Source: Methylotenera sp. (GTDB lineage: Bacteria > Pseudomonadota > Gammaproteobacteria > Burkholderiales > Burkholderiaceae_C). From it: DNA of 64,000 nt. Below, piece after piece: positions 48,336-57,242 of the stretch (its first letter is position 1; every line of letters begins with the position of its first letter). The DNA is taken from NCBI GenBank assembly GCA_021738245.1, contig JAIPCJ010000002.1, forward strand, positions 1 to 64,000, written 5' to 3'. The notes under the pieces were generated by a model. The model ran no database searches. It was given only the letters and a program-made list of their open reading frames with translations, and was not told where the DNA came from. The translations under genes were made by a program, and so were the position numbers.

Positions 48336-49622
48336 ATGCTTCACCGCCCCCCTTTTTGCGCGATTGACTTCGGCACGTCCAACTCCGCTGTCGCGGTGCC
48401 GGACGCCGCCGGCGGCATGCAGCTCATCGAGCTCGAACCGGGCCAGCGGACCATGCCCACGGCCGTCTTCTATTTCACCGAGGGCGACCACGACGCCGAC
48501 GGCCCGCCCCGCGCCTTCGGCCGCGCCGCCGTGGCGGCCTATGTGGAGGGCCATGACGGGCGCCTGATGCGCTCCATGAAGAGCATCCTCGGCTCGGCCT
48601 TGATCGACCAGACCACCGACGTCGGCGGCGGCCGTGGGGCCAAGTACGCCGACATCGTCTCGGGCTACCTCAAGCGCCTGCGCCGCCTGGCCGGCGAGCC
48701 TGAGCGGGTGGTGCTCGGCCGGCCGGTGTTCTTCGTCGACGGCGAGCCCGAACGGGATGCCGCCGCCGAGGCGCAGTTGGCGGCCTGCGCCCGCGCGGTG
48801 GGCTTCCAGGACGTGCAGTTCCAGTTCGAGCCGATCGCCGCAGCCTTCGACTTCGAGCAGCAAGCCATCCGCCAGGGCCGGGGCGAACAGGTGGTGCTGG
48901 TGGCCGACATCGGGGGCGGCACGAGCGACTTCTCCATCGTGCGCGTGGGCCCCGAGCGGGCGCAGCGCCTGGCCCGGCGCGACGATCTCCTGGCCAGCCA
49001 CGGCGTGCACATCGCCGGCACCGACTTCGACCGCCACATCGAGCTGGCCGGCGTGCTGCAGGCCTTCGGCTACCGGGCCACGGGGCCCAGCGGGCGTGAA
49101 CTGCCCAGCGGCCTTTTCTTCGACCTCGCCACCTGGCACCTGATCAACACCTGCTACGCCCCGCTGCGCGTGGCCGAGTGGCGCGGCATGAAGAGCTGGT
49201 TCAGCGACCTGCGCCAGCACGCGCGGCTCATGACGGTGCTGGAAGAACGCCTCGGCCACGAACTGGCCGCGCGGGCCGAGGGCGCGAAGATCGCCATCTC
49301 GGGCGGCGCCGACACCACCATCGACCTCGGCCATGTCGAGCGCGGCCTCGTGCTGCCGCTGAGCGAGAAGACCGCGGTCGACGCCTTGCGCGCCGACCTG
49401 GACCGCATCATCGCCACCGCCCACGAAACCGTCGCGCTGGCCGGCCTGCAGGCTTCGCAGATCGATGCGCTCTACTTCACCGGCGGCTCCACCGGCCTGC
49501 GCCTGCTCGTGGAGGGCATGGCGGCCGGCTTCCCGCAGGCCCAGCGCGTGACGGGCGACCGCTTCGCCTCGGTGGCCACCGGCCTGGGCCTGCACGCCCA
49601 GCGCCTGTTCGCGCCGGCCTGA
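48336..49622 (+). CDS. Hsp70 family (YegD-like) protein
   Basis: CAIDFGTSNSAVAVPD...VLVADIGGGTSDFSIVRVG...YFTGGSTGLRLL. Confidence 0.9.
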   Translation: MLHRPPFCAIDFGTSNSAVAVPDAAGGMQLIELEPGQRTMPTAVFYFTEGDHDADGPPRAFGRAAVAAYVEGHDGRLMRSMKSILGSALIDQTTDVGGGRGAKYADIVSGYLKRLRRLAGEPERVVLGRPVFFVDGEPERDAAAEAQLAACARAVGFQDVQFQFEPIAAAFDFEQQAIRQGRGEQVVLVADIGGGTSDFSIVRVGPERAQRLARRDDLLASHGVHIAGTDFDRHIELAGVLQAFGYRATGPSGRELPSGLFFDLATWHLINTCYAPLRVAEWRGMKSWFSDLRQHARLMTVLEERLGHELAARAEGAKIAISGGADTTIDLGHVERGLVLPLSEKTAVDALRADLDRIIATAHETVALAGLQASQIDALYFTGGSTGLRLLVEGMAAGFPQAQRVTGDRFASVATGLGLHAQRLFAPA

Positions 49623-49685
49623 CCTCCGGCATCGCCTGAGCGGCGCTGCTACCCTGCGCGGCTTCGCACACCGAGGACGCGCTCC

Positions 49686-52088
49686 ATGATCAAAGCCCTC
49701 ACCTGGGCCACCCTCGCCCTGGCCGCCACCACGGCCCAGGCCGCCGAGCCCCAGACCTACCAGCAGCCCTCCGCCGAGATCCGCGCGGTGCTGGACGCTC
49801 CGGCCCTGCCCGGCCACATGCTGTCGCTGGACCAGCGCACGCTGGCCAGCATCAGCCTGCGCCGCTACCGCAGCATTGCCGAGCTGTCGCGCCCGGTGCT
49901 GCGTCTGGCCGGCATGCGCATCGATGCGGGCGCCAGCAGCCCGCAACTCACCGGCGCCATCGAATCCCTCACGCTGCGCGAGCTCGCCAACCCGGCGGCA
50001 CCGGAGCGCGTGGTCAAACTGCCGGCAGGCGGCAATTTCTCGGCCATGCGCTGGTCCCCGGACAGCCGGCATTTCCTGCTGCACCGCCGCACCGCCACGG
50101 CGACCGAGCTGTGGGTTGGCGACGCCGCCACCGGGCAGGTCCGCGCGGTCAAGGGCGTGAAGCTCAACACCATCCTGAGCAGCTCGGTGGCCTGGGTCGG
50201 GCCTGACGAGATCGTTGCGCTGACCGTGCCCGAGCGGCGCGGCGCCGCCCCGGTGTTCGAGGCGCCCAGCGGCCCGAGCATCCAGGAGTCCATGGGCCGC
50301 ACCTCCCCCGAGCGCACGCTGCAGGACCTGCTCAAGAACAGCCAGGACGAAGCCCTCTTCAGCTACCACGCGACCTCGGCCCTGCGCCGCATCCACCTCG
50401 GCACCGGCGCCTCGCGCGAGATCGGCAAGCCGGGTCTGTACGCCGACCTTGAAGCCGTCGGCACCCAGGGCGTGCTGCTGACCGAGCGCCTGGTGCCACC
50501 CTTCAGCTACCAGGTCACCTGGCAGGACTTCGCCCGCCAGGTGGAGCTGCAGGACATCAAGGGCCAGGTGTTGCGCGACCTCGGGACGGTCAAGCTCAAG
50601 GAAGGCGTGCCGGTCGAAGGCGTCATCACCGGCCCGCGCAACTTCAGCAGCTCGCCGCTGGCGGATGGCGCGGTGTATTGGGTCGAGGCCCTGGACGGTG
50701 GCGACCAACGCAACAAGGTGCCCCAGCGCGACAAGCTCATGCGGCTGGACGCGCCCTACCAGGGCGAGGCCCGCGAGGTGCATCGCACCGCCGGCCGCCT
50801 GAGCAGCCTGGTGTTCGTGGAGGGCAGCCCGCGCGCCCTCGTGACCGACTTCGACCGCGACCGCCTCTGGGTGACCAGCGAGCTGGTCGCCCTGGACGGC
50901 AGCGCCAAGCCGCAGCGCCTGCAGGACCGCTCCTGGCGCGACCGCTACAGCGACCCCGGCCAGCCCAGCCTGCGCCTGCAGCCCAACGGCCGCTATGCGG
51001 CCCGCGTGGATGGCGGCGACCGGCTGCTGTTCACCGGCGCCGGCGCCAGCAAGGACGGCGACCTGCCCTTCATCGACAGCGTCAGCCTGAAAGACGCCAA
51101 GGCCACGCGCCTCTTCCGCTCAGGCACCACGCACTACGAGCGTCCGATCACGCTGCTGGCCGACGGCCGCCTGCTCACCAGCCGCGAGAGCGCCGCCGAG
51201 CCGCCCAACCTGATGCTGCGCAGCGGCGACGGCTTCACGCAGATGCAGGCGCTCACGAAGGTGGCCGATCCCACGCCGCAGCTGCGCGCCATCAAGCGCG
51301 AGCTCGTGAAGTTCAAGCGCGCTGACGGCGTGGAGCTGTCGTTCTGGATGTACCTGCCGCCCGACTACCAGCCGGGTCAGCGCCGCCCGACGCTGGTATG
51401 GGCCTACCCGCTGGAGTTCACCGACGCCTCCACGGCCGGTCAGGTCAGCGGCTCCAGCAGCCGCTTCACGACCTTTGCCGGCTCCAGCCCGTTGATGCTG
51501 CTGCTGGATGGCTACGTCGTGCTGATGGACGCCACCATGCCGGTCGTGGGCGACCCCAAGACGGTGAACGACAGCTTTGTCGAGCAGATCACCGCCAATG
51601 CCCGGGCGATCGTCGACAAGGCGGCCGAGCTCGGCGTGAGTGACCCGCAGCAGATGGTGGTGGCCGGCCACAGCTACGGCGCCTTCATGACGGCCAACCT
51701 GCTGGCCCACACCCAGATCTTCAAGGCCGGCATCGCCCGCAGCGGCGCCTACAACCGCACGCTCACGCCTTTCGGCTTCCAGAGCGAACGCCGCACCTAC
51801 TGGGAGGCGCAGGATGTCTATCTGAAGCTCTCGCCCTTCAACTACGCGGACAAGCTCAAGACCCCGCTGCTGCTGATCCACGGCGAGAGCGACGACAACC
51901 CGGGCACCTTCCCCATCCAGTCAGCCCGCTTCTACCAGGCGCTGGCCGGCACCGGTGGTCAGGTGCGCTACGTGGTGCTGCCGCATGAGTCGCACGGCTA
52001 CTCGGCCCGGGAGTCCATCGGCCACACGCTCTGGGAGATGAGCACCTGGATGAAACGGCAGACCAGCGATCCCAAGGCGCCGCGCTAG
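49686..52088 (+). CDS. S9 family (prolyl oligopeptidase-type) peptidase
   Basis: Signal peptide; MVVAGHSYGAFMTANLLAH; LLIHGESDDNPGTFPIQSARFYQAL; LPHESHGYSARES. Confidence 0.9.
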   Translation: MIKALTWATLALAATTAQAAEPQTYQQPSAEIRAVLDAPALPGHMLSLDQRTLASISLRRYRSIAELSRPVLRLAGMRIDAGASSPQLTGAIESLTLRELANPAAPERVVKLPAGGNFSAMRWSPDSRHFLLHRRTATATELWVGDAATGQVRAVKGVKLNTILSSSVAWVGPDEIVALTVPERRGAAPVFEAPSGPSIQESMGRTSPERTLQDLLKNSQDEALFSYHATSALRRIHLGTGASREIGKPGLYADLEAVGTQGVLLTERLVPPFSYQVTWQDFARQVELQDIKGQVLRDLGTVKLKEGVPVEGVITGPRNFSSSPLADGAVYWVEALDGGDQRNKVPQRDKLMRLDAPYQGEAREVHRTAGRLSSLVFVEGSPRALVTDFDRDRLWVTSELVALDGSAKPQRLQDRSWRDRYSDPGQPSLRLQPNGRYAARVDGGDRLLFTGAGASKDGDLPFIDSVSLKDAKATRLFRSGTTHYERPITLLADGRLLTSRESAAEPPNLMLRSGDGFTQMQALTKVADPTPQLRAIKRELVKFKRADGVELSFWMYLPPDYQPGQRRPTLVWAYPLEFTDASTAGQVSGSSSRFTTFAGSSPLMLLLDGYVVLMDATMPVVGDPKTVNDSFVEQITANARAIVDKAAELGVSDPQQMVVAGHSYGAFMTANLLAHTQIFKAGIARSGAYNRTLTPFGFQSERRTYWEAQDVYLKLSPFNYADKLKTPLLLIHGESDDNPGTFPIQSARFYQALAGTGGQVRYVVLPHESHGYSARESIGHTLWEMSTWMKRQTSDPKAPR

Positions 52089-52096
52089 TCGCGAGG

Positions 52097-52789
52097 TCAG
52101 CGGCGCGGCGTCCCGTTGCGACGCCGCTGCGCCGGATGTTGAGCCGCATGGGGCGCCGGGCGTGGACCAGGGCGGGCAGTCGGGCGGGCGGTGGGCTTCA
52201 ACGGCCGTGACACGTCGGCCAGCATCAGCACCGCGCTGACCAGGCCTTCCACCGCCTCCTCCAGATCGGTCGGCGGCTCCAGGGACTCGATCTCCTCCAG
52301 CAGGGCATCGGCGTCTTCGAGATCGTCCGGGTCCAGGTGCAGGTAGAGGGCCGCCAGCGGCTCCAGCATCGGCTCTTCGGGCAGCTTCATCAGCGCCGGA
52401 TGCGCATCCAGCGCATGCGCGAAGCCGGCCACCCAGGGCAGCACGGTTTCGCTCGGGTCATCGGTTTCGTCGAGCTCGAAGATCCACGGGTCGAACCACT
52501 GCCGGCCGGCGATGGCCACGTTCAGCTCCTTGTGACGGCGGCGCAGCAGGGCCAGCAAGTCGTCATTCACCCGGGCCGGCGTGGGCCGGCCTTCGGTGTC
52601 CAGCAGCGGCGGGAGCCAGGCGGCCAGCGGCACCGGCTCGGGCTGCAGCAGCACGCCGCAGAGATAGCCGTCCACCATGCTCACATCCAGCGGCTCCAGC
52701 GGCGCGGGCAGAGCGTCGAGCAGGGCTTGCAGGCGGTCGAGATCGGCTTCGGACAGGGCTTCGGGCGGGCGGTGCGGGGCTTGGGACAT
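52097..52789 (-). CDS. UPF0149 (YecA/YgfB) family protein
   Basis: LDVSMVDGYLCGVLLQPEPVPLAAWLPPLLD. Confidence 0.85.
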   Translation of the reverse strand: MSQAPHRPPEALSEADLDRLQALLDALPAPLEPLDVSMVDGYLCGVLLQPEPVPLAAWLPPLLDTEGRPTPARVNDDLLALLRRRHKELNVAIAGRQWFDPWIFELDETDDPSETVLPWVAGFAHALDAHPALMKLPEEPMLEPLAALYLHLDPDDLEDADALLEEIESLEPPTDLEEAVEGLVSAVLMLADVSRPLKPTARPTARPGPRPAPHAAQHPAQRRRNGTPRR

Positions 52790-52847
52790 GGACGGATTAT
52801 CGATAGACCGCCGTAAATATTGCCCACCTCTGCCGGAGCCCGCCGCC

Positions 52848-52924
52848 TACAGTGGCTCATCCCAACGACGCCCTCGACCCCGAGGGCTTCCAGACCCGGC
52901 AGCTTGCTGACCGGGTCTTTTTTT
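52848..52924 (+). ncRNA. candidate small RNA ending in a Rho-independent terminator
   Basis: Hairpin GCCCTCG-ACCC-CGAGGGC then terminator GACCCGG..CAGC-TT-GCTG..CCGGGTC-TTTTTTT on + strand, with both flanking CDS on - strand. Confidence 0.4.
52892..52924 (+). terminator. Rho-independent terminator
   Basis: AGACCCGGCAGCTTGCTGACCGGGTCTTTTTTT. Confidence 0.8.
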
Positions 52925-52933
52925 GCCCGCGCC

Positions 52934-54427
52934 TCAGACGGCCATGCGCTCAGGCGACACGTAATGCCGCCGGAAGGTCTCGAAGTCCAGCGTGTCGGCC
53001 GCCTCGATGCGGGCCTGCTCGGCCAGCGACTGCGCGGCCATCTGCTCGAAGCGCTGCTGCAGGGCTGCCGGGTAGGGCAGCCCCAGCAGCGCCTCGCGGG
53101 TCAGGTCGCTCTGGTGCCGGACGAAACCGACATAGCTGTTGTCAAAGCCCTCGCGCATCGCAGCCAGCATGCGGGCCGAGGGGCAGAGCTCGGGGTGGGC
53201 CAGGCGCTGAGCCACGCGATCCAGGGCGTCCCGGTAGGCGCGCCCACCGTGGGCAGCGTCCAGCGCGTCGGCCTGTTCGGCACAGCTGACCATGATGTCG
53301 CGCGCCCAGTCGGCCAGGCTGCGCTGCCCACCCTGCCAGTGCTCCAGCATCAGGCCGGGCTCACGGCCGCGGGCGGCCACGGCATGCTGGTTGCGCGCGT
53401 TCGAGGCGATCTCGGCGGGTGTGTCGTTGGGGCTGTCGCTGGTCAGGCAATGCAGCAAGAAGGCGTCCAGCACGCGGATGGTGTCGGCACCGATGCCGAC
53501 CGGCTCGAAGGGGTCGAGGTCCATCAGGCGCACCTCGATGTACTCCACCCCACGCTCTCGCAGCGCATGCAGCGGCCGCTCGCCCGAGCGGATCACGCGC
53601 TTGGCGCGGATGGTGCTGTAGAACTCGTTCTCGATCTGCAGCAGGCTGGTGGAGAGCTGGTTGTAGTCGCCGCCGGGCGTCTGCACGCCGATGGCCTCAT
53701 AGGCCGGGTACGGCGTGGTAAGCGCTCCCTGCAGCGAGGCGGCATAGCTTTCCAGGCAGTTGTAGCTCACCGCGATGCTGGCCTGGGCGTCGCTCTGGTA
53801 GCCCAGCCGCCCCATGCGCAAGGACGTGGCATGCGGCAGATAGAGCGTGCTGGCTGACAGACGCTCCAGGCCGTGCTCGCGGCCGGCCACGAAGCTCTGG
53901 CACAGCGCCGGGCTGGCGCCGAAGAGATACAGCAGCAGCCACCCCTCGCGGCGGAAGTTGCGGATCACGCCGAGATAGCCGTCGGTGCCCACACCGGGGA
54001 TGGACCAGTTGTAGTGGATGCCGGAGATGGTCTGCATGCGGCGGCCATAGCGCTGGCCCAGGCCCATGCGGTAGACGCTCTTGGCCCGGCCGACATTGCT
54101 GCTGCCGTAGCGGCCGATGGGAATGGTTTCGTCGGTCGGCAGGCCGCAGGGCATGGAACCCACCCACAGCCGTTCATCCGCCAGCGCGCGGTAGACGGCC
54201 TGGTGGATCTCGGTCAGCTCGGTCAGCACCTCCTCCACACCCGCCTGCACGCCGGTGATGAGCTCGAGCTGGCTCTCGCTGTAATCGGTCGTGATGTGGG
54301 GATGGGTCAGCGCGGCGCCCAGGGCGACAGGGTGCGGGGTCAGCGCCAGGCCGCCGCCGGGCAGGGCCCGCAGGCTTTCCTTCTCGATGCCGCGGCGGAT
54401 GCCGAGCAGGGTCTCTTTGTTGTTCAT
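52934..54427 (-). CDS. gshA: glutamate--cysteine ligase
   Basis: LGIRRGIEKESLRALPGGGLALTPHPVALGAALTHPHITTDYSESQLELITG. Confidence 0.93.
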   Translation of the reverse strand: MNNKETLLGIRRGIEKESLRALPGGGLALTPHPVALGAALTHPHITTDYSESQLELITGVQAGVEEVLTELTEIHQAVYRALADERLWVGSMPCGLPTDETIPIGRYGSSNVGRAKSVYRMGLGQRYGRRMQTISGIHYNWSIPGVGTDGYLGVIRNFRREGWLLLYLFGASPALCQSFVAGREHGLERLSASTLYLPHATSLRMGRLGYQSDAQASIAVSYNCLESYAASLQGALTTPYPAYEAIGVQTPGGDYNQLSTSLLQIENEFYSTIRAKRVIRSGERPLHALRERGVEYIEVRLMDLDPFEPVGIGADTIRVLDAFLLHCLTSDSPNDTPAEIASNARNQHAVAARGREPGLMLEHWQGGQRSLADWARDIMVSCAEQADALDAAHGGRAYRDALDRVAQRLAHPELCPSARMLAAMREGFDNSYVGFVRHQSDLTREALLGLPYPAALQQRFEQMAAQSLAEQARIEAADTLDFETFRRHYVSPERMAV

Positions 54428-54507
54428 GGCGTCCGGGGACCGGAAATTGGGCCGAAACGGTAGCAGAAGCGCGCTACAGCCGCCCAGGCACGCCCTTTAC
54501 CACGCGG

Positions 54508-56181
54508 TTACAGCTGCCCCGGCATGTCCATGTCGGCCAGGCTGGGTCGCAGGTCGTGCGCGCCCGCCTGGATGCCTTCGTGGTGGCTGAGGTAGAGCGA
54601 CACGTCGTAACGCTCCAGCCAGCCGACGGCGCGCAGCTTGTCGAGCACCGGCCCCTTGACCTCGGAGAACTCCAGCCGCAGGCCCTCCGCGGCCAGCGCC
54701 GCATGCAGTTCCTGCAGCGCCACCAGGCCCGAGACGTCGATGTGGTTGACCGGGGCCATCAGCATCAACACCCGCCGGGGCTGGCCCACGAAGGCGCGGT
54801 GGTCGCGCACATGGGCCATGACCGCATCGCCCAGGCCCCGCGCATTGGTGAAGACGAGGCTCTCGTCCACCCGCAGCCCCACCACCTCGGGCTGGCATTC
54901 GACCGCATAACGCTCGATGTTGCGGTAGTGCTGGGTGCCGGGCACGCGGCCGATGCGCGCCACGTGCGGCCGCGCGGTGCGCTGGATGAGCAGCGCGACC
55001 GACCCCACCACGCCGATGGCCAGCGCCGCCGCGATGCTCCACAGCAGCACCGCCGCGGTGACCGCGGCCATCAGCAGCCCTTCGGCGGGTGCATAACGCC
55101 ACGCATCGCGGTAGGGCTGCAGCGAAAAGCCGCCCAGCACCGCCACCACGATGGTGGCCGCCAGCACCGGCTTGGGCAGATGCGCCAGCGGCCCGGCCAG
55201 CATCAGCATGGCCAGGGCCATGAAGACCGCCACGAACACCAGGCTCCAGCGGGTGCGCGAACCTGCTTCGTGCAGCAGGATGCTGCGCGAAAAGCTCCCC
55301 GCCACGGGCATGCCACCGCTGACCGCCGCCACCAGGTTGGCTGCGGCCAGGCCGCGCATCTCAGCCGCCGGCAGCAGCTTCTCACCGCGCCGCTGGGCCA
55401 GCGACTCCGACACCGCCAGGCTCGACACGAAGCCCATCAGCGCCACCAGAGCGGCCGACGGCAGGAGTTGCAGCCACAGGCCCGGCTCCAGCGGCGGCCA
55501 CCCGAGCGGCAAGGCCAGCGACGGCAGCGCCCCCACCTGGGCCACACCCTGCGCTGCCGGCGTGAAGGCCGACAGCCCCATGGCCACCAGCAGCAGCAGC
55601 AGCGGCGCCAGCCGGGCCAGCAGCGGCAGGCCGACGCGACGCGAGACCAGCAGCAGGCCGATGGCCGCCGCACCCCAGACGGCGCTCTGCCAGCGCCAGC
55701 CGCCGTGCGCAGCGGACGCGATCAGGTCCGGCAAGGTAAAGCCTGCTGCCGCGCTGCCCAGCAGCACGGGCAACTGGCCCGCCGCAATCATCAGCGTCGC
55801 GCCGTTTTCAAAGCCGCGCAGGGCGGGTACCGACAGCAGCGACGCGAGTGCATCCAGCCGCAGCAGCGCCGCCAGCGCCAGCACCCCGCCAACCTCCGCC
55901 GCCAGCACCAGCGCCCCCGCTTCGGGGCTGACGCCCGCCGGCAGGCCACCCAGGGCCTGCGCGATCATCAGCGCCAGCACGGCCACCGGCCCCAGGCCCA
56001 GCACCGGGCTGGAGCCGAGCGCCGCATAGGCCAGCAACGGCAGCAGGCTGGCATACAGGCCCACCTGGGGCGGCAGACCGGCCAGCATGGCGTAGGCCAG
56101 GCTTTGCGGAATCAGCAGCACGGCCACCACGGCGCCAGCCATGAGGTCGGCACGCCAGGTGCTCGGGAGCGGCCGCCTCAT
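54508..56181 (-). CDS. SulP family inorganic anion transporter (STAS domain)
   Basis: PQSLAYAMLAGLPPQVGLYASLLPLLAYAALGSSP; C-terminal STAS VNHIDVSGLVALQELH. Confidence 0.93.
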   Translation of the reverse strand: MRRPLPSTWRADLMAGAVVAVLLIPQSLAYAMLAGLPPQVGLYASLLPLLAYAALGSSPVLGLGPVAVLALMIAQALGGLPAGVSPEAGALVLAAEVGGVLALAALLRLDALASLLSVPALRGFENGATLMIAAGQLPVLLGSAAAGFTLPDLIASAAHGGWRWQSAVWGAAAIGLLLVSRRVGLPLLARLAPLLLLLVAMGLSAFTPAAQGVAQVGALPSLALPLGWPPLEPGLWLQLLPSAALVALMGFVSSLAVSESLAQRRGEKLLPAAEMRGLAAANLVAAVSGGMPVAGSFSRSILLHEAGSRTRWSLVFVAVFMALAMLMLAGPLAHLPKPVLAATIVVAVLGGFSLQPYRDAWRYAPAEGLLMAAVTAAVLLWSIAAALAIGVVGSVALLIQRTARPHVARIGRVPGTQHYRNIERYAVECQPEVVGLRVDESLVFTNARGLGDAVMAHVRDHRAFVGQPRRVLMLMAPVNHIDVSGLVALQELHAALAAEGLRLEFSEVKGPVLDKLRAVGWLERYDVSLYLSHHEGIQAGAHDLRPSLADMDMPGQL

Positions 56182-56192
56182 GGTTGCCACGT

Positions 56193-57242
56193 TCAACGAT
56201 CCACCTTGATGCCCGAAACCTCGAGCACGCGCGCCCACTTGGCTGTCTCGCTGGACATGAGCGCCGCCAGGCCGGCCGCGCCCGTGCCTTGCACCACGAG
56301 GCCGCGCTGGGTGAGCCGTTCCCTCAGCATCGGGTTGGCGAGCGCCGCCACGCAGTCGCGCTGCAGCCTGGCCACCTGGTCGGCCGGCTGGCTGCTCGGC
56401 GCGAACAGGCCTGCCCAGGCGCTGGCCTCATAGCCCTTCAAGGCCGGCCCCCCCGCCTCGGCGAGCGTGGGCAGCTCCGGCAGGCTCGGGCTGCGGCTGG
56501 CGGTCGTCACGCCCAGAGCCAGCAGCTTGCCGGCGCGGATCTGCGGCAGCGCCGTGGGCAGGGCGTCGAACATCAGGTCCATGTTGCCGGCCACCACATC
56601 CTGCTGGGCCGATCCGGTGCTGCGGTAGGGAAAGTGCAGCATGTAGGTCTGCGTCAGGCGCTTGAACAGCTCGCCCGCAAGATGGGTGGGCGTGCCGTTG
56701 CCGCCGGACGCGATGTGCAGCCGACCGGGCTGGGCGGTTGCGGCATGGATGAGGTCGGTCAACCGGCGCACGCCCAGGCTCTGGGCCACCGCGGGGTTCA
56801 TGACCAGCACCAGCGGCACCGTGGCGACGAGGCAGACCGGGGCGAAGTCGCGCACCGGGTCGTAGGGCAGGCGGCGCGACAGCAGCGGGTTGATCACATG
56901 GGTGCTGACGCCGGCCATCAGGAAGGTGTGGCCGTCACTGGCCCCTGCCACTTCGGCACTGCCGATATTGCCTCCGGCGCCCGCCCTGGCTTCCACCGTC
57001 ACCGGCTGGCCCAGGCTGCGCTGCAGCTCGGGTGCCAGCAGCCGCATGGCGACCTCGCTCGCCCCGCCGGCCGGAAAGGGCACCACGATGCGCAGCGGGC
57101 GCTGGGGCCACGCGGGCGCGCTGACCGGCTGGGACCACGCAGAAGGGGCGGAAGAAGCGGCCGCGGAGGCGGTCAGGCTGATCAGCAACTCCCGGCGCCG
57201 CAGCGGAACAAGCGGCCATCCGGGGGGCCGTGCGGGAATCAT
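56193..57242 (-). CDS. Bug/TctC-type tripartite tricarboxylate transporter substrate-binding protein
   Basis: RPLRIVVPFPAGGASEVAMRLLAPELQRSLGQPVTVEARAGAGGNIGSAEVA. Confidence 0.92.
   Translation of the reverse strand: MIPARPPGWPLVPLRRRELLISLTASAAASSAPSAWSQPVSAPAWPQRPLRIVVPFPAGGASEVAMRLLAPELQRSLGQPVTVEARAGAGGNIGSAEVAGASDGHTFLMAGVSTHVINPLLSRRLPYDPVRDFAPVCLVATVPLVLVMNPAVAQSLGVRRLTDLIHAATAQPGRLHIASGGNGTPTHLAGELFKRLTQTYMLHFPYRSTGSAQQDVVAGNMDLMFDALPTALPQIRAGKLLALGVTTASRSPSLPELPTLAEAGGPALKGYEASAWAGLFAPSSQPADQVARLQRDCVAALANPMLRERLTQRGLVVQGTGAAGLAALMSSETAKWARVLEVSGIKVDR

Noticed and set aside
48285-50783. 832-aa minus-strand ORF opposite Hsp70-like and S9 peptidase genes
   Set aside because: Antisense frame with biased A/G/R/H/Q composition; plus-strand families are unambiguous
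54556-56433. 625-aa plus-strand ORF opposite SulP
   Set aside because: Q/H/R-rich antisense frame without domain features
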